Origin: Brotaphodocola catenula
Lineage (GTDB): Bacteria > Bacillota > Clostridia > Lachnospirales > Lachnospiraceae
DNA: 64,000 nucleotides
Direction of reading: 5' to 3'
NCBI GenBank assembly: GCA_020686985.1
Contig: JAJEPU010000010.1
Span: 19,097-83,096, forward strand
Part shown: one piece after another, positions 1-7,846 of the stretch
Position numbering within the stretch: position 1 is the first letter of the stretch
Layout: the number at the start of each line of letters is the position of its first letter
The notes under the pieces: model-generated
Seen by the model: the letters and a program-made list of their open reading frames with translations, nothing else
Told to the model about the DNA's origin: nothing
Database searches by the model: none
Translations under genes and position numbers: made by a program

Positions 1-1
1 C

Positions 2-787
2 TGGCAGGAATTTCCGGAGACGAAGGATCAGGTGTTTGCGGGATATGAGGAGGCCCCGTATGATGTCTTTCTCTCCTTTAATTTCCTGGAGCATCAGCCA
101 CGCCCGGATGTGATGCTTCAGGCGATTCGGCACAATCTTGCCGAGGATGGAATGGGCCTTGTGACGGTTCCGAGTCTGGAGTATATTTTGGAGAAGGGCA
201 GTTACTATGAGCTGATCCGTGACCATATTGCATACTATTCGTTTGGGACGCTTCGAGCACTTCTTGAGCACAATGGATTTGAGGTGCTTGAGGAGGAGAT
301 GATTAACAGGGATACGCTCTCGATGGTTGTAAAGAAGATGTCGGATGAGAGATGGAACAAAATGCAGTCGCAGGAGCGAGCTGGAGAGAAGCAAAAAGAG
401 ATTAAGGCGGTTTCAATTCAGCCTCTGCTCGACGGATACCAGCAGGTCAGCGGAGATCTGCGTGCACTTAAGGGACGATTGGAGGCGGAGAAGAAGCGCT
501 TTGCGGTCTGGGGAGCGAGCCATCAGGGATTTACTCTGCTGTCAACGCTTCATATGGAAGAGTACACGTCCTATATCATCGATTCTGCGCCGTTTAAGCA
601 GGGGCGGTTTGCACCGTCGTCTCACATTCCGATCGTCGCTCCAGAGCATTTTCAGGAAGAGCCGGTCGATGTGATTTTGATTGTCGCACCGGGTTACTCT
701 GATGAGATTGCCGGAATTATTCGAGAGCGATTTGGCGCGCAGGTGGAGGCGCTGACACTGAAGACGGATCGGATTGAGCCTGATTAA
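2..787 (+). CDS. NDP-sugar C-methyltransferase, 5' end outside window
   Basis: The reading frame is open to the left edge, so only the last 261 residues are visible. The first part is the back half of a class I SAM methyltransferase fold (FNFLEHQPRPDVM followed by an LVTVPS strand). After a helical linker comes a second Rossmann-like domain (FAVWGASHQGF, then YIIDSAPFKQGR and DVILIVAPGY). This two-part plan is that of C-methyltransferases acting on nucleotide-activated keto-deoxysugars (TylC3/NovU group), which put a branching methyl on the ring. It precedes an NDP-sugar epimerase/reductase and glycosyltransferases, which fits a deoxysugar role. The substrate is inferred, not seen. The N-terminal zinc-binding part typical of this family would lie upstream of the window. 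Confidence 0.8.
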   Translation, partial: WQEFPETKDQVFAGYEEAPYDVFLSFNFLEHQPRPDVMLQAIRHNLAEDGMGLVTVPSLEYILEKGSYYELIRDHIAYYSFGTLRALLEHNGFEVLEEEMINRDTLSMVVKKMSDERWNKMQSQERAGEKQKEIKAVSIQPLLDGYQQVSGDLRALKGRLEAEKKRFAVWGASHQGFTLLSTLHMEEYTSYIIDSAPFKQGRFAPSSHIPIVAPEHFQEEPVDVILIVAPGYSDEIAGIIRERFGAQVEALTLKTDRIEPD

Positions 788-862
788 CGGGATTTGATAT
801 GAAAAAAATACGAATGTGCTCGTTCTCTTTGAGTACATAATAGTTAAACGGAGGAATTTGAG

Positions 863-1795
863 GTGGAACTGAGAGGAAAGAGAGTCGTGATGACAGGTGC
901 GACCGGATTTATCGGCAGGAACACGGCGAAGGCTCTGCTTGAGAGCGGAGCGGAGGTCTTCTGCCTTGTGCGTCCAGGTTCGCCAAACCGCGGACTGCTT
1001 CCGGAACATGAAAAATTGACCGCAGTCGAGGGAGCGCTTGATCAGGTGGAGAGTGCTGTGAAAACGATCGGTCAGGCGGATGCATTCTTTCATTTTGCGT
1101 GGGGCGGTGTCAACCGGGCAGAGATTGATTCGCCGGTTGTCCAGCAGAAGAATGTCGAGGATTCCCTCGCATGTGTGCGCGCCTCCCATGCGCTCGGCTG
1201 TACGTTTTTCCTCGATGCGGGTTCCCGCGTGGAGTATGGAATCACCGAGGACGGGACGATGGAAGAATCGATGGAGTGCCATCCGGTCAATGCCTACGGC
1301 AGGGCAAAGCTGGAATTTTATCAGCGGGCAGTGCCGTTGTGCAGAGAGTATGGGATGACTTACTATCATCTGCGCTTTTTCAGCGTTTACGGGCGAGGCG
1401 ATCATCCGTGGTCGATCATCTCGACGCTTGTACGTGATCTGCCACTGGGCAAGACCGTCTCTCTGAGTGCCTGCCGTCACAGATGGAACTTTATGGATAT
1501 TCAGGATGCGTCAAGGGCAGTGCTTGAACTTTACCGGTTCAGCGATGAACACAGTGGGGAGAGCCAGATCGTCAATGTCGCAAGTAAGGATACGAGAGTC
1601 CTCAGAGAGTTTGTTGAGGAGATCCATGAGATTGCGGGAGGACGAGGCGCACTCGAGTACGGCACGTTTGTGCAGGCAAAAGAAGGAGCGCTCTCGATCT
1701 GTCCGAGAACGGAGGTTCTGTCTGAGCTGACTGAGGGAACATGGAAGGAAGAAATCGCGTTTCGGGATGGCATCCGGCGCATGATGGAGGAATGA
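863..1795 (+). CDS. NAD-dependent epimerase/dehydratase (SDR), sugar nucleotide type
   Basis: A 310-residue extended short-chain dehydrogenase. The nucleotide-binding motif TGATGFIG is at residues 11-18 and the catalytic pair YGRAK has Tyr145 and Lys149. The strand before it reads DAGSRVEYG, close to the SSRxEYG seen in CDP-abequose-synthase-like reductases, so it may reduce the 4-keto group of a CDP- or dTDP-deoxysugar. The start is GTG at 863, chosen because GGAGG at 850-854 lies 8 bases upstream. It follows a C-methyltransferase and overlaps the next glycosyltransferase by one base (TGATG), so the three are probably co-transcribed. The exact substrate cannot be read from the sequence. Confidence 0.8.
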   Translation: MELRGKRVVMTGATGFIGRNTAKALLESGAEVFCLVRPGSPNRGLLPEHEKLTAVEGALDQVESAVKTIGQADAFFHFAWGGVNRAEIDSPVVQQKNVEDSLACVRASHALGCTFFLDAGSRVEYGITEDGTMEESMECHPVNAYGRAKLEFYQRAVPLCREYGMTYYHLRFFSVYGRGDHPWSIISTLVRDLPLGKTVSLSACRHRWNFMDIQDASRAVLELYRFSDEHSGESQIVNVASKDTRVLREFVEEIHEIAGGRGALEYGTFVQAKEGALSICPRTEVLSELTEGTWKEEIAFRDGIRRMMEE

Positions 1796-2781
1796 TGAAA
1801 AAAATTAGTGTACTGATTCCTTGCTATAACGAGGAGGAGAATGTAGAGCCGATCAGTCAGGCTGTCTTGGAGACGCTGAATCGGGATCTGCCGGAATACG
1901 ATTATGAGCTGGTCTTTATTGATAACGATTCCACGGATCAGACGAGGTCAATTCTTCGCCGTATGTGTGCAGGAAATCCAAAAATCAAGGCAATTTTCAA
2001 TGCAAGAAATTTCGGTCAGTTTAATTCGCCGTACTACGGGATGCTTCAGGTTACCGGAGACTGTGTGATTGAGATGGTTGCAGATTTTCAGGACCCGGTT
2101 GAGATGATCCCGAAGTACGTCCGGGCGTGGGAAGAGGGATATAAGATCGTCATCGGCATCAAGACGAGCAGTAAGGAAAACCGTCTGATGTATGCCCTGA
2201 GAAGCTTTTATTACAAGACGATCAAGAAACTCTCCGATGTCGAGCAAATCGAACATTTTACGGGATCGGGTCTCTATGACCGCGATTTTATTGAGGTTCT
2301 GAGAAAACTCGACGATCCGACACCGTTTCTTCGCGGAATCGTTGCAGAGCTTGGATATAAGCGCAAGGAGATCCCGTATGAACAGCCGAAACGGCGTGCT
2401 GGAAAAACACACAACAATTTCTACCGTCTCTATGATGCGGCAATGCTGAGTGTGACTTCTTACACGAAGGCAGGACTGAGACTTGCGACGTTTCTCGGAG
2501 CGTTCAGCTGTCTCGTGAGTCTTGCAGTTGCTCTCGCCTATCTGGTGATGAAGCTGATCTGGTGGGATCGTTTCCCGGCAGGGATGGCACCGATGCTGAT
2601 TGGAATGCTGTTTTTGGGATCGGTACAGATTTTCTTCATCGGTATGGTCGGAGAGTATGTGCTCTCGATCAACCAGAGAGTGATGCACCGTCCGCTCGTT
2701 GTCGAGGAGGAGCGTTTGAATTTCACTGAGGATAAAAAAGTGAAAGAAAAATCAGAGAGCGAAGCGAACGGGGATAACTAG
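1795..2781 (+). CDS. GT2 polyprenyl-phosphate glycosyltransferase (GtrB/DPM1-like)
   Basis: A 328-residue family 2 glycosyltransferase. The N-terminal catalytic domain starts SVLIPCYNEEENV and has FIDNDSTDQT and the acidic VADFQDP motif. Two hydrophobic segments near residues 230-254 and 264-290 anchor it to the membrane. This plan is that of enzymes that move a sugar from a nucleotide donor to undecaprenyl phosphate, or of ArnC/GtrB relatives. ATG at 1795 is preferred because GGAGG at 1786-1790 is 4 bases away, while ATG at 1792 is only 1 base away. It overlaps the upstream gene by one base. Acceptor and sugar are unknown. Confidence 0.85.
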   Translation: MKKISVLIPCYNEEENVEPISQAVLETLNRDLPEYDYELVFIDNDSTDQTRSILRRMCAGNPKIKAIFNARNFGQFNSPYYGMLQVTGDCVIEMVADFQDPVEMIPKYVRAWEEGYKIVIGIKTSSKENRLMYALRSFYYKTIKKLSDVEQIEHFTGSGLYDRDFIEVLRKLDDPTPFLRGIVAELGYKRKEIPYEQPKRRAGKTHNNFYRLYDAAMLSVTSYTKAGLRLATFLGAFSCLVSLAVALAYLVMKLIWWDRFPAGMAPMLIGMLFLGSVQIFFIGMVGEYVLSINQRVMHRPLVVEEERLNFTEDKKVKEKSESEANGDN

Positions 2782-2813
2782 AGGGAAAAGGATAGGATGA
2801 AGGAATAAGATTT

Positions 2814-5006
2814 ATGAAATATAAGGTAGATGTGGTAAGAATTCGGGAAAATTCGATTCAGCTCAACGGCTGGGTAGTCGGAAAGACGCCGGAGTCAAAG
2901 GCACAGTTTAAGGTTCTGGATGGAAATAAAAAGCCGGTCAAAGTCCGGTATGTGGCGACGAGACGTGACGATGTGAGCCAGATTTATTATAAGAAGGTGT
3001 ATGATCGGGATTTTGGATTTGACATCCAGTTTCCGTATGAGAGAGGAAAGGATTACTGGCTTTTAATCCGCTGTGACGGGCGCACTGTCAAGATCAAGTA
3101 CAACGAACAGCTTGTCGAGAAGCGCGCGAGTGTCCTGCACAAGAGAATCGAGAAGATCCGTGATCTGATGAACATGGAGACCGTCCATGTCGCCCTCGAA
3201 TTCTGGAAGAAGAATGGACTCAAGGCACTGATCTTAAAGTCGAAGCACAAGATTCAGGGACTCGATAATGACTATGATTACGGTGAGTGGTATAAGCTGA
3301 CGAAGCCGACCGAGGAAGAGTTGGAGCGACAGAGAAAAGAAAAGCTGGCATCAGAGCCTCTGCTCTCGATTGTGATTCCGGCATATAAGACACCGGAAAA
3401 GTATCTCAGAGAGATGCTCGACTCGATCAAGGCACAGACGTACTCGAACTGGGAGGTCTGTGTCGCAAATGGAAGCCCTGCCGGGGAGGGAAAGATCGTC
3501 AACCGTGTGCTTGCACAATATGCAAAGGAAGATCCACGATTCCGATTTGTTGATCTGGGTGAGAACCGTGGGATTTCCGGAAACACGAACTCCGCGCTTG
3601 AGATGGCAAAGGGTGATTTCATCGTGCTCGCCGACCATGATGACACGCTCCCGGAGCATGCGCTGTATGAGGTGGCCTCTGCGATCAACAAGAATCCTGA
3701 CTGTGATGTGATTTATTCGGATGAGGATAAGCTCGATATGGATGGAGGCGCTCTGTTTGATCCGCATTTCAAGCCGGATTTCAACCAGGATCTGCTGACA
3801 AGTGTAAATTATATCTGTCATCTTTTTGTTGTGAAGCGGGAGCTTTTGAACCAGGTCGGCGGGTTCCGTCAGGAGTTTGACGGTGCTCAGGACTATGATT
3901 TCATTTTCCGCTGCACAGAGAAGGCAAACCAGATCGTGCATATCCCGAAGGTGCTCTACCACTGGCGTTGCCATCAGAACTCGACGGCAAGCAATCCGGA
4001 AAGCAAGATGTATGCGTTTGAGGCGGGCGCAAGGGCGATCATGGCGCACTATGAGAGATGCGGAATTCCGGCTGAGAAGGTTGTGAAGGGTGTCGACTAC
4101 GGCATTTACCATACGATTTTCAAGGTGCAGAACAATCCTCTTGTCTCTGTGATTATTCCAAATAAAGACCACAGTGCCGATCTTGATCTGTGTATCCGGT
4201 CGATTTTGGAGCGCGCGACGTACGAGAATCTCGAGTTTATCGTCATTGAGAACAACAGCACGGAGAAAGAGACATTTGCATACTACGAGAAGATCCAGAA
4301 AGAGTTCCCGCAGGTTCATGTTGTGAAATGGGAGCGCGAGTTCAACTACTCGGCAATCAACAATTTCGGTGCCCAGTTTGCAAAGGGAGAGTATTTCCTC
4401 TTCCTGAATAACGATACCGAGATCATTTCTAAGGATCTGTTTGAGGAAATGCTCGGCTACGCGCAGAGACCGGAGGTCGGAATCGTTGGCGTTCGTCTGC
4501 TCTATCAGGATAACACGATTCAGCATGCGGGGGTTGTCATCGGATTTGGCGGAATCGCGGGTCACACGTTCATCGGTCTGCATGAGGCAGAGAGCAGTTA
4601 CTTCCACCGCGCAATGTGCGCTCAGGATTACAGTGCGGTGACTGCGGCATGCATGATGACGAGAGCATCCCTGTTTCGTGAGCTTGGTGGATTTACCGAG
4701 GAGCTTGCGGTCGCATTTAACGACATCGATTACTGTATGAAGGTCAGAAATGCCGGAAAACTCGTTGTATACAATCCGTATTCCGTGATGTACCATTATG
4801 AGTCGAAGTCGAGAGGACTTGAGGATACGCCGGAGAAGGTTGCGCGCTTTAACCGCGAGATTGCGATTTTTGCCCGCCGTTGGCCGGATGTTTTGAAAAA
4901 CGGAGACCCGTATTACAATCCGAATCTGACGCTGAGAAAGTCCAACTTTGCACTCAGAGATCTCCAGAAGGAGAAGATCGGAGAGCCGTATAAGCTGGAG
5001 GTGTAG
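2814..5006 (+). CDS. Tandem GT2 glycosyltransferase with extra N-terminal domain
   Basis: A 730-residue protein with two family 2 glycosyltransferase domains. The first begins near residue 182 (LLSIVIPAYKTP, VLADHDDTLP) and the second near 442 (LVSVIIPNKDHS, LFLNNDTEI). About 100 residues at the N-terminus form a beta-rich module (MKYKVDVVRIRENSIQLNGW) of a type found before glycan-polymerase GT2 pairs in Firmicutes; I cannot name it. No membrane segments are visible, so the enzyme is probably cytoplasmic or peripheral. Two active sites suggest alternating sugar additions, as in rhamnan-type polymer synthesis. It sits between two other GT2 genes in one operon. Donor and acceptor are not readable. 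Confidence 0.85.
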   Translation: MKYKVDVVRIRENSIQLNGWVVGKTPESKAQFKVLDGNKKPVKVRYVATRRDDVSQIYYKKVYDRDFGFDIQFPYERGKDYWLLIRCDGRTVKIKYNEQLVEKRASVLHKRIEKIRDLMNMETVHVALEFWKKNGLKALILKSKHKIQGLDNDYDYGEWYKLTKPTEEELERQRKEKLASEPLLSIVIPAYKTPEKYLREMLDSIKAQTYSNWEVCVANGSPAGEGKIVNRVLAQYAKEDPRFRFVDLGENRGISGNTNSALEMAKGDFIVLADHDDTLPEHALYEVASAINKNPDCDVIYSDEDKLDMDGGALFDPHFKPDFNQDLLTSVNYICHLFVVKRELLNQVGGFRQEFDGAQDYDFIFRCTEKANQIVHIPKVLYHWRCHQNSTASNPESKMYAFEAGARAIMAHYERCGIPAEKVVKGVDYGIYHTIFKVQNNPLVSVIIPNKDHSADLDLCIRSILERATYENLEFIVIENNSTEKETFAYYEKIQKEFPQVHVVKWEREFNYSAINNFGAQFAKGEYFLFLNNDTEIISKDLFEEMLGYAQRPEVGIVGVRLLYQDNTIQHAGVVIGFGGIAGHTFIGLHEAESSYFHRAMCAQDYSAVTAACMMTRASLFRELGGFTEELAVAFNDIDYCMKVRNAGKLVVYNPYSVMYHYESKSRGLEDTPEKVARFNREIAIFARRWPDVLKNGDPYYNPNLTLRKSNFALRDLQKEKIGEPYKLEV

Positions 5007-5069
5007 AATAGCAAGATGGGTGAAAAGAGCGAGAACAGCGAGAAGTGTGAGATGAGCGAGAAGGGCAAA

Positions 5070-6056
5070 ATGAAGAAAGCGACGATTATTATTCCGAACT
5101 ACAATGGTCTGAAATTCATGGAAATGTGCATGAGCGCGCTGGAGAAACAGACCTGCAAGGATTTTGAGATTCTCGTTGTCGACAATGGATCGACGGATGG
5201 AAGTGTTGAGTGGCTGAAGGAGAACGAGATTCCCTCGATTTTCCTTCCGGAGAATACCGGATTTTCCGGTGCGGTCAATGTGGGAATCAAGGCGTCAAAG
5301 ACTCCGTTTGTGATTCTGTTAAACAACGATACCGAGGCGAAAGAGGGATATGTTGAGGCGCTGATTCGCGAGATTGAGCGTTCTCCGAAGATCTTTTCGG
5401 TCAGCCCGAAGATGATTCAGCTCTACCACAAGGAGCTGATGGATGATGGTGGAGACATGTACAGCATCATGGGCTGGGCATACCAGCGCGGAGTCGGTCA
5501 GGAGATTGAGCGTTACAACCGTGCGTGCAATGTGTTCTCGGCGTGTGCCGGGGCGGCGATTTACCGCAGGGAGGTCTTTGAGGAGATCGGATACTTTGAT
5601 GAGATGCATTTTGCATATCTTGAGGATATCGATGTGGGATACCGCGCAAAGATTGCGGGATACTATAACCGTTACTGTCCGTCTGCTGAAATTTATCATG
5701 TCGGGAGCGGAACGAGCGGATCGAAATACAATGAATTCAAAGTTCGTCTTGCGGCGCGCAACAATGTTTACTTAAATTATAAGAATATGCCGGGCTGGCA
5801 GCTGCTCTTAAACAGCATTCCAATTGGTCTTGGAATCCTCGGAAAATATTTCTTCTTCAAGAAAAAAGGATTTGAGAAGGAGTATGTCGGCGGAGTTCTC
5901 GAAGGAATCCGCACGGTAAAGAAGACAAAGAAAGTCGCTTATCGACCGGAGGATTTTCAGAACTACCTCGCAATCGAGTGGGAGCTGATCTACGGCGCGA
6001 TGCTCTATATCTATGAGTTTGGAAGACGGCAGATCAGAAAGAAACTGATAAAATAA
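5070..6056 (+). CDS. GT2 glycosyltransferase, rhamnosyltransferase-like
   Basis: A family 2 glycosyltransferase of 328 residues from ATG 5070 (MKKATIIIPNYNGLKFM). Motifs are VVDNGSTDGS, LLNNDTEA and a later YLEDIDVGYRAKIAGY, typical of the WbbL/RfbN group that adds rhamnose or similar deoxyhexoses. An earlier ATG at 5016 would add 18 charged residues (Lys/Glu/Ser-rich). It has GGAGGTG 12 bases upstream, so the longer start is possible; I prefer 5070 because the domain begins there. A hydrophobic segment near the C-terminus (LLNSIPIGLGILGKYFFF) may touch the membrane. It is the last glycosyltransferase before a promoter-like gap. Confidence 0.8.
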   Translation: MKKATIIIPNYNGLKFMEMCMSALEKQTCKDFEILVVDNGSTDGSVEWLKENEIPSIFLPENTGFSGAVNVGIKASKTPFVILLNNDTEAKEGYVEALIREIERSPKIFSVSPKMIQLYHKELMDDGGDMYSIMGWAYQRGVGQEIERYNRACNVFSACAGAAIYRREVFEEIGYFDEMHFAYLEDIDVGYRAKIAGYYNRYCPSAEIYHVGSGTSGSKYNEFKVRLAARNNVYLNYKNMPGWQLLLNSIPIGLGILGKYFFFKKKGFEKEYVGGVLEGIRTVKKTKKVAYRPEDFQNYLAIEWELIYGAMLYIYEFGRRQIRKKLIK

Positions 6057-6103
6057 TGTTACAAGTTGTAAATATAACATTACGAAATTTAAGAGAAATT
6101 TAA

Positions 6104-6132
6104 TAGTGCAAAGAAAAGAATTCGTGTATAAT
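6104..6132 (+). promoter_or_regulatory. Candidate promoter for the sugar-phosphate transferase
   Basis: A perfect TATAAT lies at 6127-6132 in the 140-base gap before the next gene. The -35 position, 17 bases upstream, is weak (TAGTGC). AT-rich DNA precedes it. The call rests on the -10 box and position only. Confidence 0.35.
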
Positions 6133-6197
6133 CGTTATCATTGAGTTGCTATGCGCTTAAATAGGGAGGAATTTTCCCTGTACGGAGGCAAAAATAA

Positions 6198-7610
6198 ATG
6201 ATAAAGAGTAACCAAAAGAGGCTGAACCGCATGCATGTGGTGCTGGATGCACTGGTGATTGCAGGGGCGTACATCCTGAGCTGGTTTGTGACAATAAAGA
6301 GTGGCTGGTTTGACACGGGCGGAGTACTTCCCGACTGGTTTTATATGGGAGCGCTGCTTGTGCTTGTACCGTTGTACCTGCTGCTGTATACAATTTTTCA
6401 GCTTTTCACCCCGAAACGGGTTCAGGGGCGCAGGCAGGAATTTGCCAATATCTGCAAGGCGAACCTGATCGGTTTTCTGATCAGCGGTCTGCTTCTCTAT
6501 TTGACAGGTAAAAATCCATATCTGAGAGAGTTTTCCCGAAAACTTGTCATTGTCTTCTGCGCGGTCAATGTGACAGCAGAGACGATTGAGAGGAATTTGA
6601 TTCGAATTTTCCTGCGCTCAATGCGGGCGAAGGGATACAATCAGAAGCATATTCTTCTGATCGGATACAGCCGGGCAGCGGAGAATTACATTGACCGCGT
6701 GCTGGCAAATCCTGAGTGGGGATATCAGATTCACGGCATCCTCGATGATCACAAGGCGAGGGGGAGCGAATACCGGGGCATTAAAGTCATCGGTCCGATC
6801 AGCAATCTGAGAAACATTTTGAATCTGAATTTCATGGATGAGATTGCGATCACGCTCTGTATTCGGGAGTATGGAATTCTCGAGGATCTGGTGGCAGAAT
6901 GCGAGAAATCCGGCGTACACACAAAGTTTATTCCGGATTACAACAACATCATTCCGACAAGACCTTACACGGAAGATCTTCAGGGACTTCCGGTTATCAA
7001 TATCCGCCGCGTTCCGCTCAGCGATCCGCTGAATGCGATGATGAAGCGTGCTGTCGATATTTTTGGAGCGCTGGTAGCGTTGATTTTGTTTTCACCAATT
7101 ATGCTTGTCACTGCGATTTTGATTAAGCTGACAGCTCCCGGTCCTCTGATCTATTGTCAGGAGCGAGTCGGACTTCACAATCGACCGTTTAAGATGTACA
7201 AATTCCGGTCGATGGAGGTGCAGGACCCGAAGAAGGAGAAAAATCAGTGGACGAGTCCTCATGATCCGCGCGTGACGCCGATCGGAAGATTCATCAGAAA
7301 AACAAGTATTGATGAGATGCCACAGCTTTTCAACGTGTTGTTTGGCGATATGAGTCTGGTTGGTCCTAGACCGGAGCGACCATTCTTTGTAGAAAAATTT
7401 AAGGAAGAGATTCCACGATATATGATCAAGCATCAGGTTCGACCGGGAATGACCGGATGGGCGCAGGTAAATGGTCTGCGTGGAGACACCTCGATCACGA
7501 AGCGAATCGAGCATGATCTGTATTATATTGAGAACTGGACACTTGGATTTGACTTTAAGATCCTGTTTCTAACGTTTTTTAAGGGCTTTATCAATAAGAA
7601 TGCTTATTAA
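6198..7610 (+). CDS. Undecaprenyl-phosphate sugar phosphotransferase (WcaJ/EpsL type)
   Basis: A 470-residue polyprenyl glycosylphosphotransferase that loads the first sugar-phosphate onto the lipid carrier and so starts a surface polysaccharide. The N-terminus has about four membrane segments (residues 12-35, 45-70, 85-105, 112-130). A nucleotide-binding-like middle domain follows (HILLIGYSRAAENYID). From about residue 279 comes the catalytic domain with a membrane helix, then KMYKFRSM, DEMPQLFNVLFGDMSLVGPRPERP and RPGMTGWAQVNG, the signature blocks of this family. GGAGG at 6184-6188 sets the ATG at 6198. It closes the first glycan cluster. Which sugar it transfers is unknown. Confidence 0.92.
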   Translation: MIKSNQKRLNRMHVVLDALVIAGAYILSWFVTIKSGWFDTGGVLPDWFYMGALLVLVPLYLLLYTIFQLFTPKRVQGRRQEFANICKANLIGFLISGLLLYLTGKNPYLREFSRKLVIVFCAVNVTAETIERNLIRIFLRSMRAKGYNQKHILLIGYSRAAENYIDRVLANPEWGYQIHGILDDHKARGSEYRGIKVIGPISNLRNILNLNFMDEIAITLCIREYGILEDLVAECEKSGVHTKFIPDYNNIIPTRPYTEDLQGLPVINIRRVPLSDPLNAMMKRAVDIFGALVALILFSPIMLVTAILIKLTAPGPLIYCQERVGLHNRPFKMYKFRSMEVQDPKKEKNQWTSPHDPRVTPIGRFIRKTSIDEMPQLFNVLFGDMSLVGPRPERPFFVEKFKEEIPRYMIKHQVRPGMTGWAQVNGLRGDTSITKRIEHDLYYIENWTLGFDFKILFLTFFKGFINKNAY

Positions 7611-7846
7611 ATTAGTTAAATGAGATACGAAAGAAAAAGCTATTTTTAAGTGTTAGAGCTTTATAGAAGCAGATAGAGGGATCAATGGACAGATAGCTGT
7701 GAGTGGATAACAGACAAATGAGTGGTGCGCTGACAGACAGTGGACAACGGACACCTGAGGATGCGGAAGGAAAGTAGAAAGTGATGATCTGAGAGGATCA
7801 GGATGATGGGCTTCTTTCCGGGCAATAAATAAAATGAGGTAGATAT

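Noticed and set aside
3351..4796. 481-codon minus-strand frame inside the tandem GT2 gene
   Set aside because: The plus-strand frame has two clear glycosyltransferase domains; the antisense product has none.
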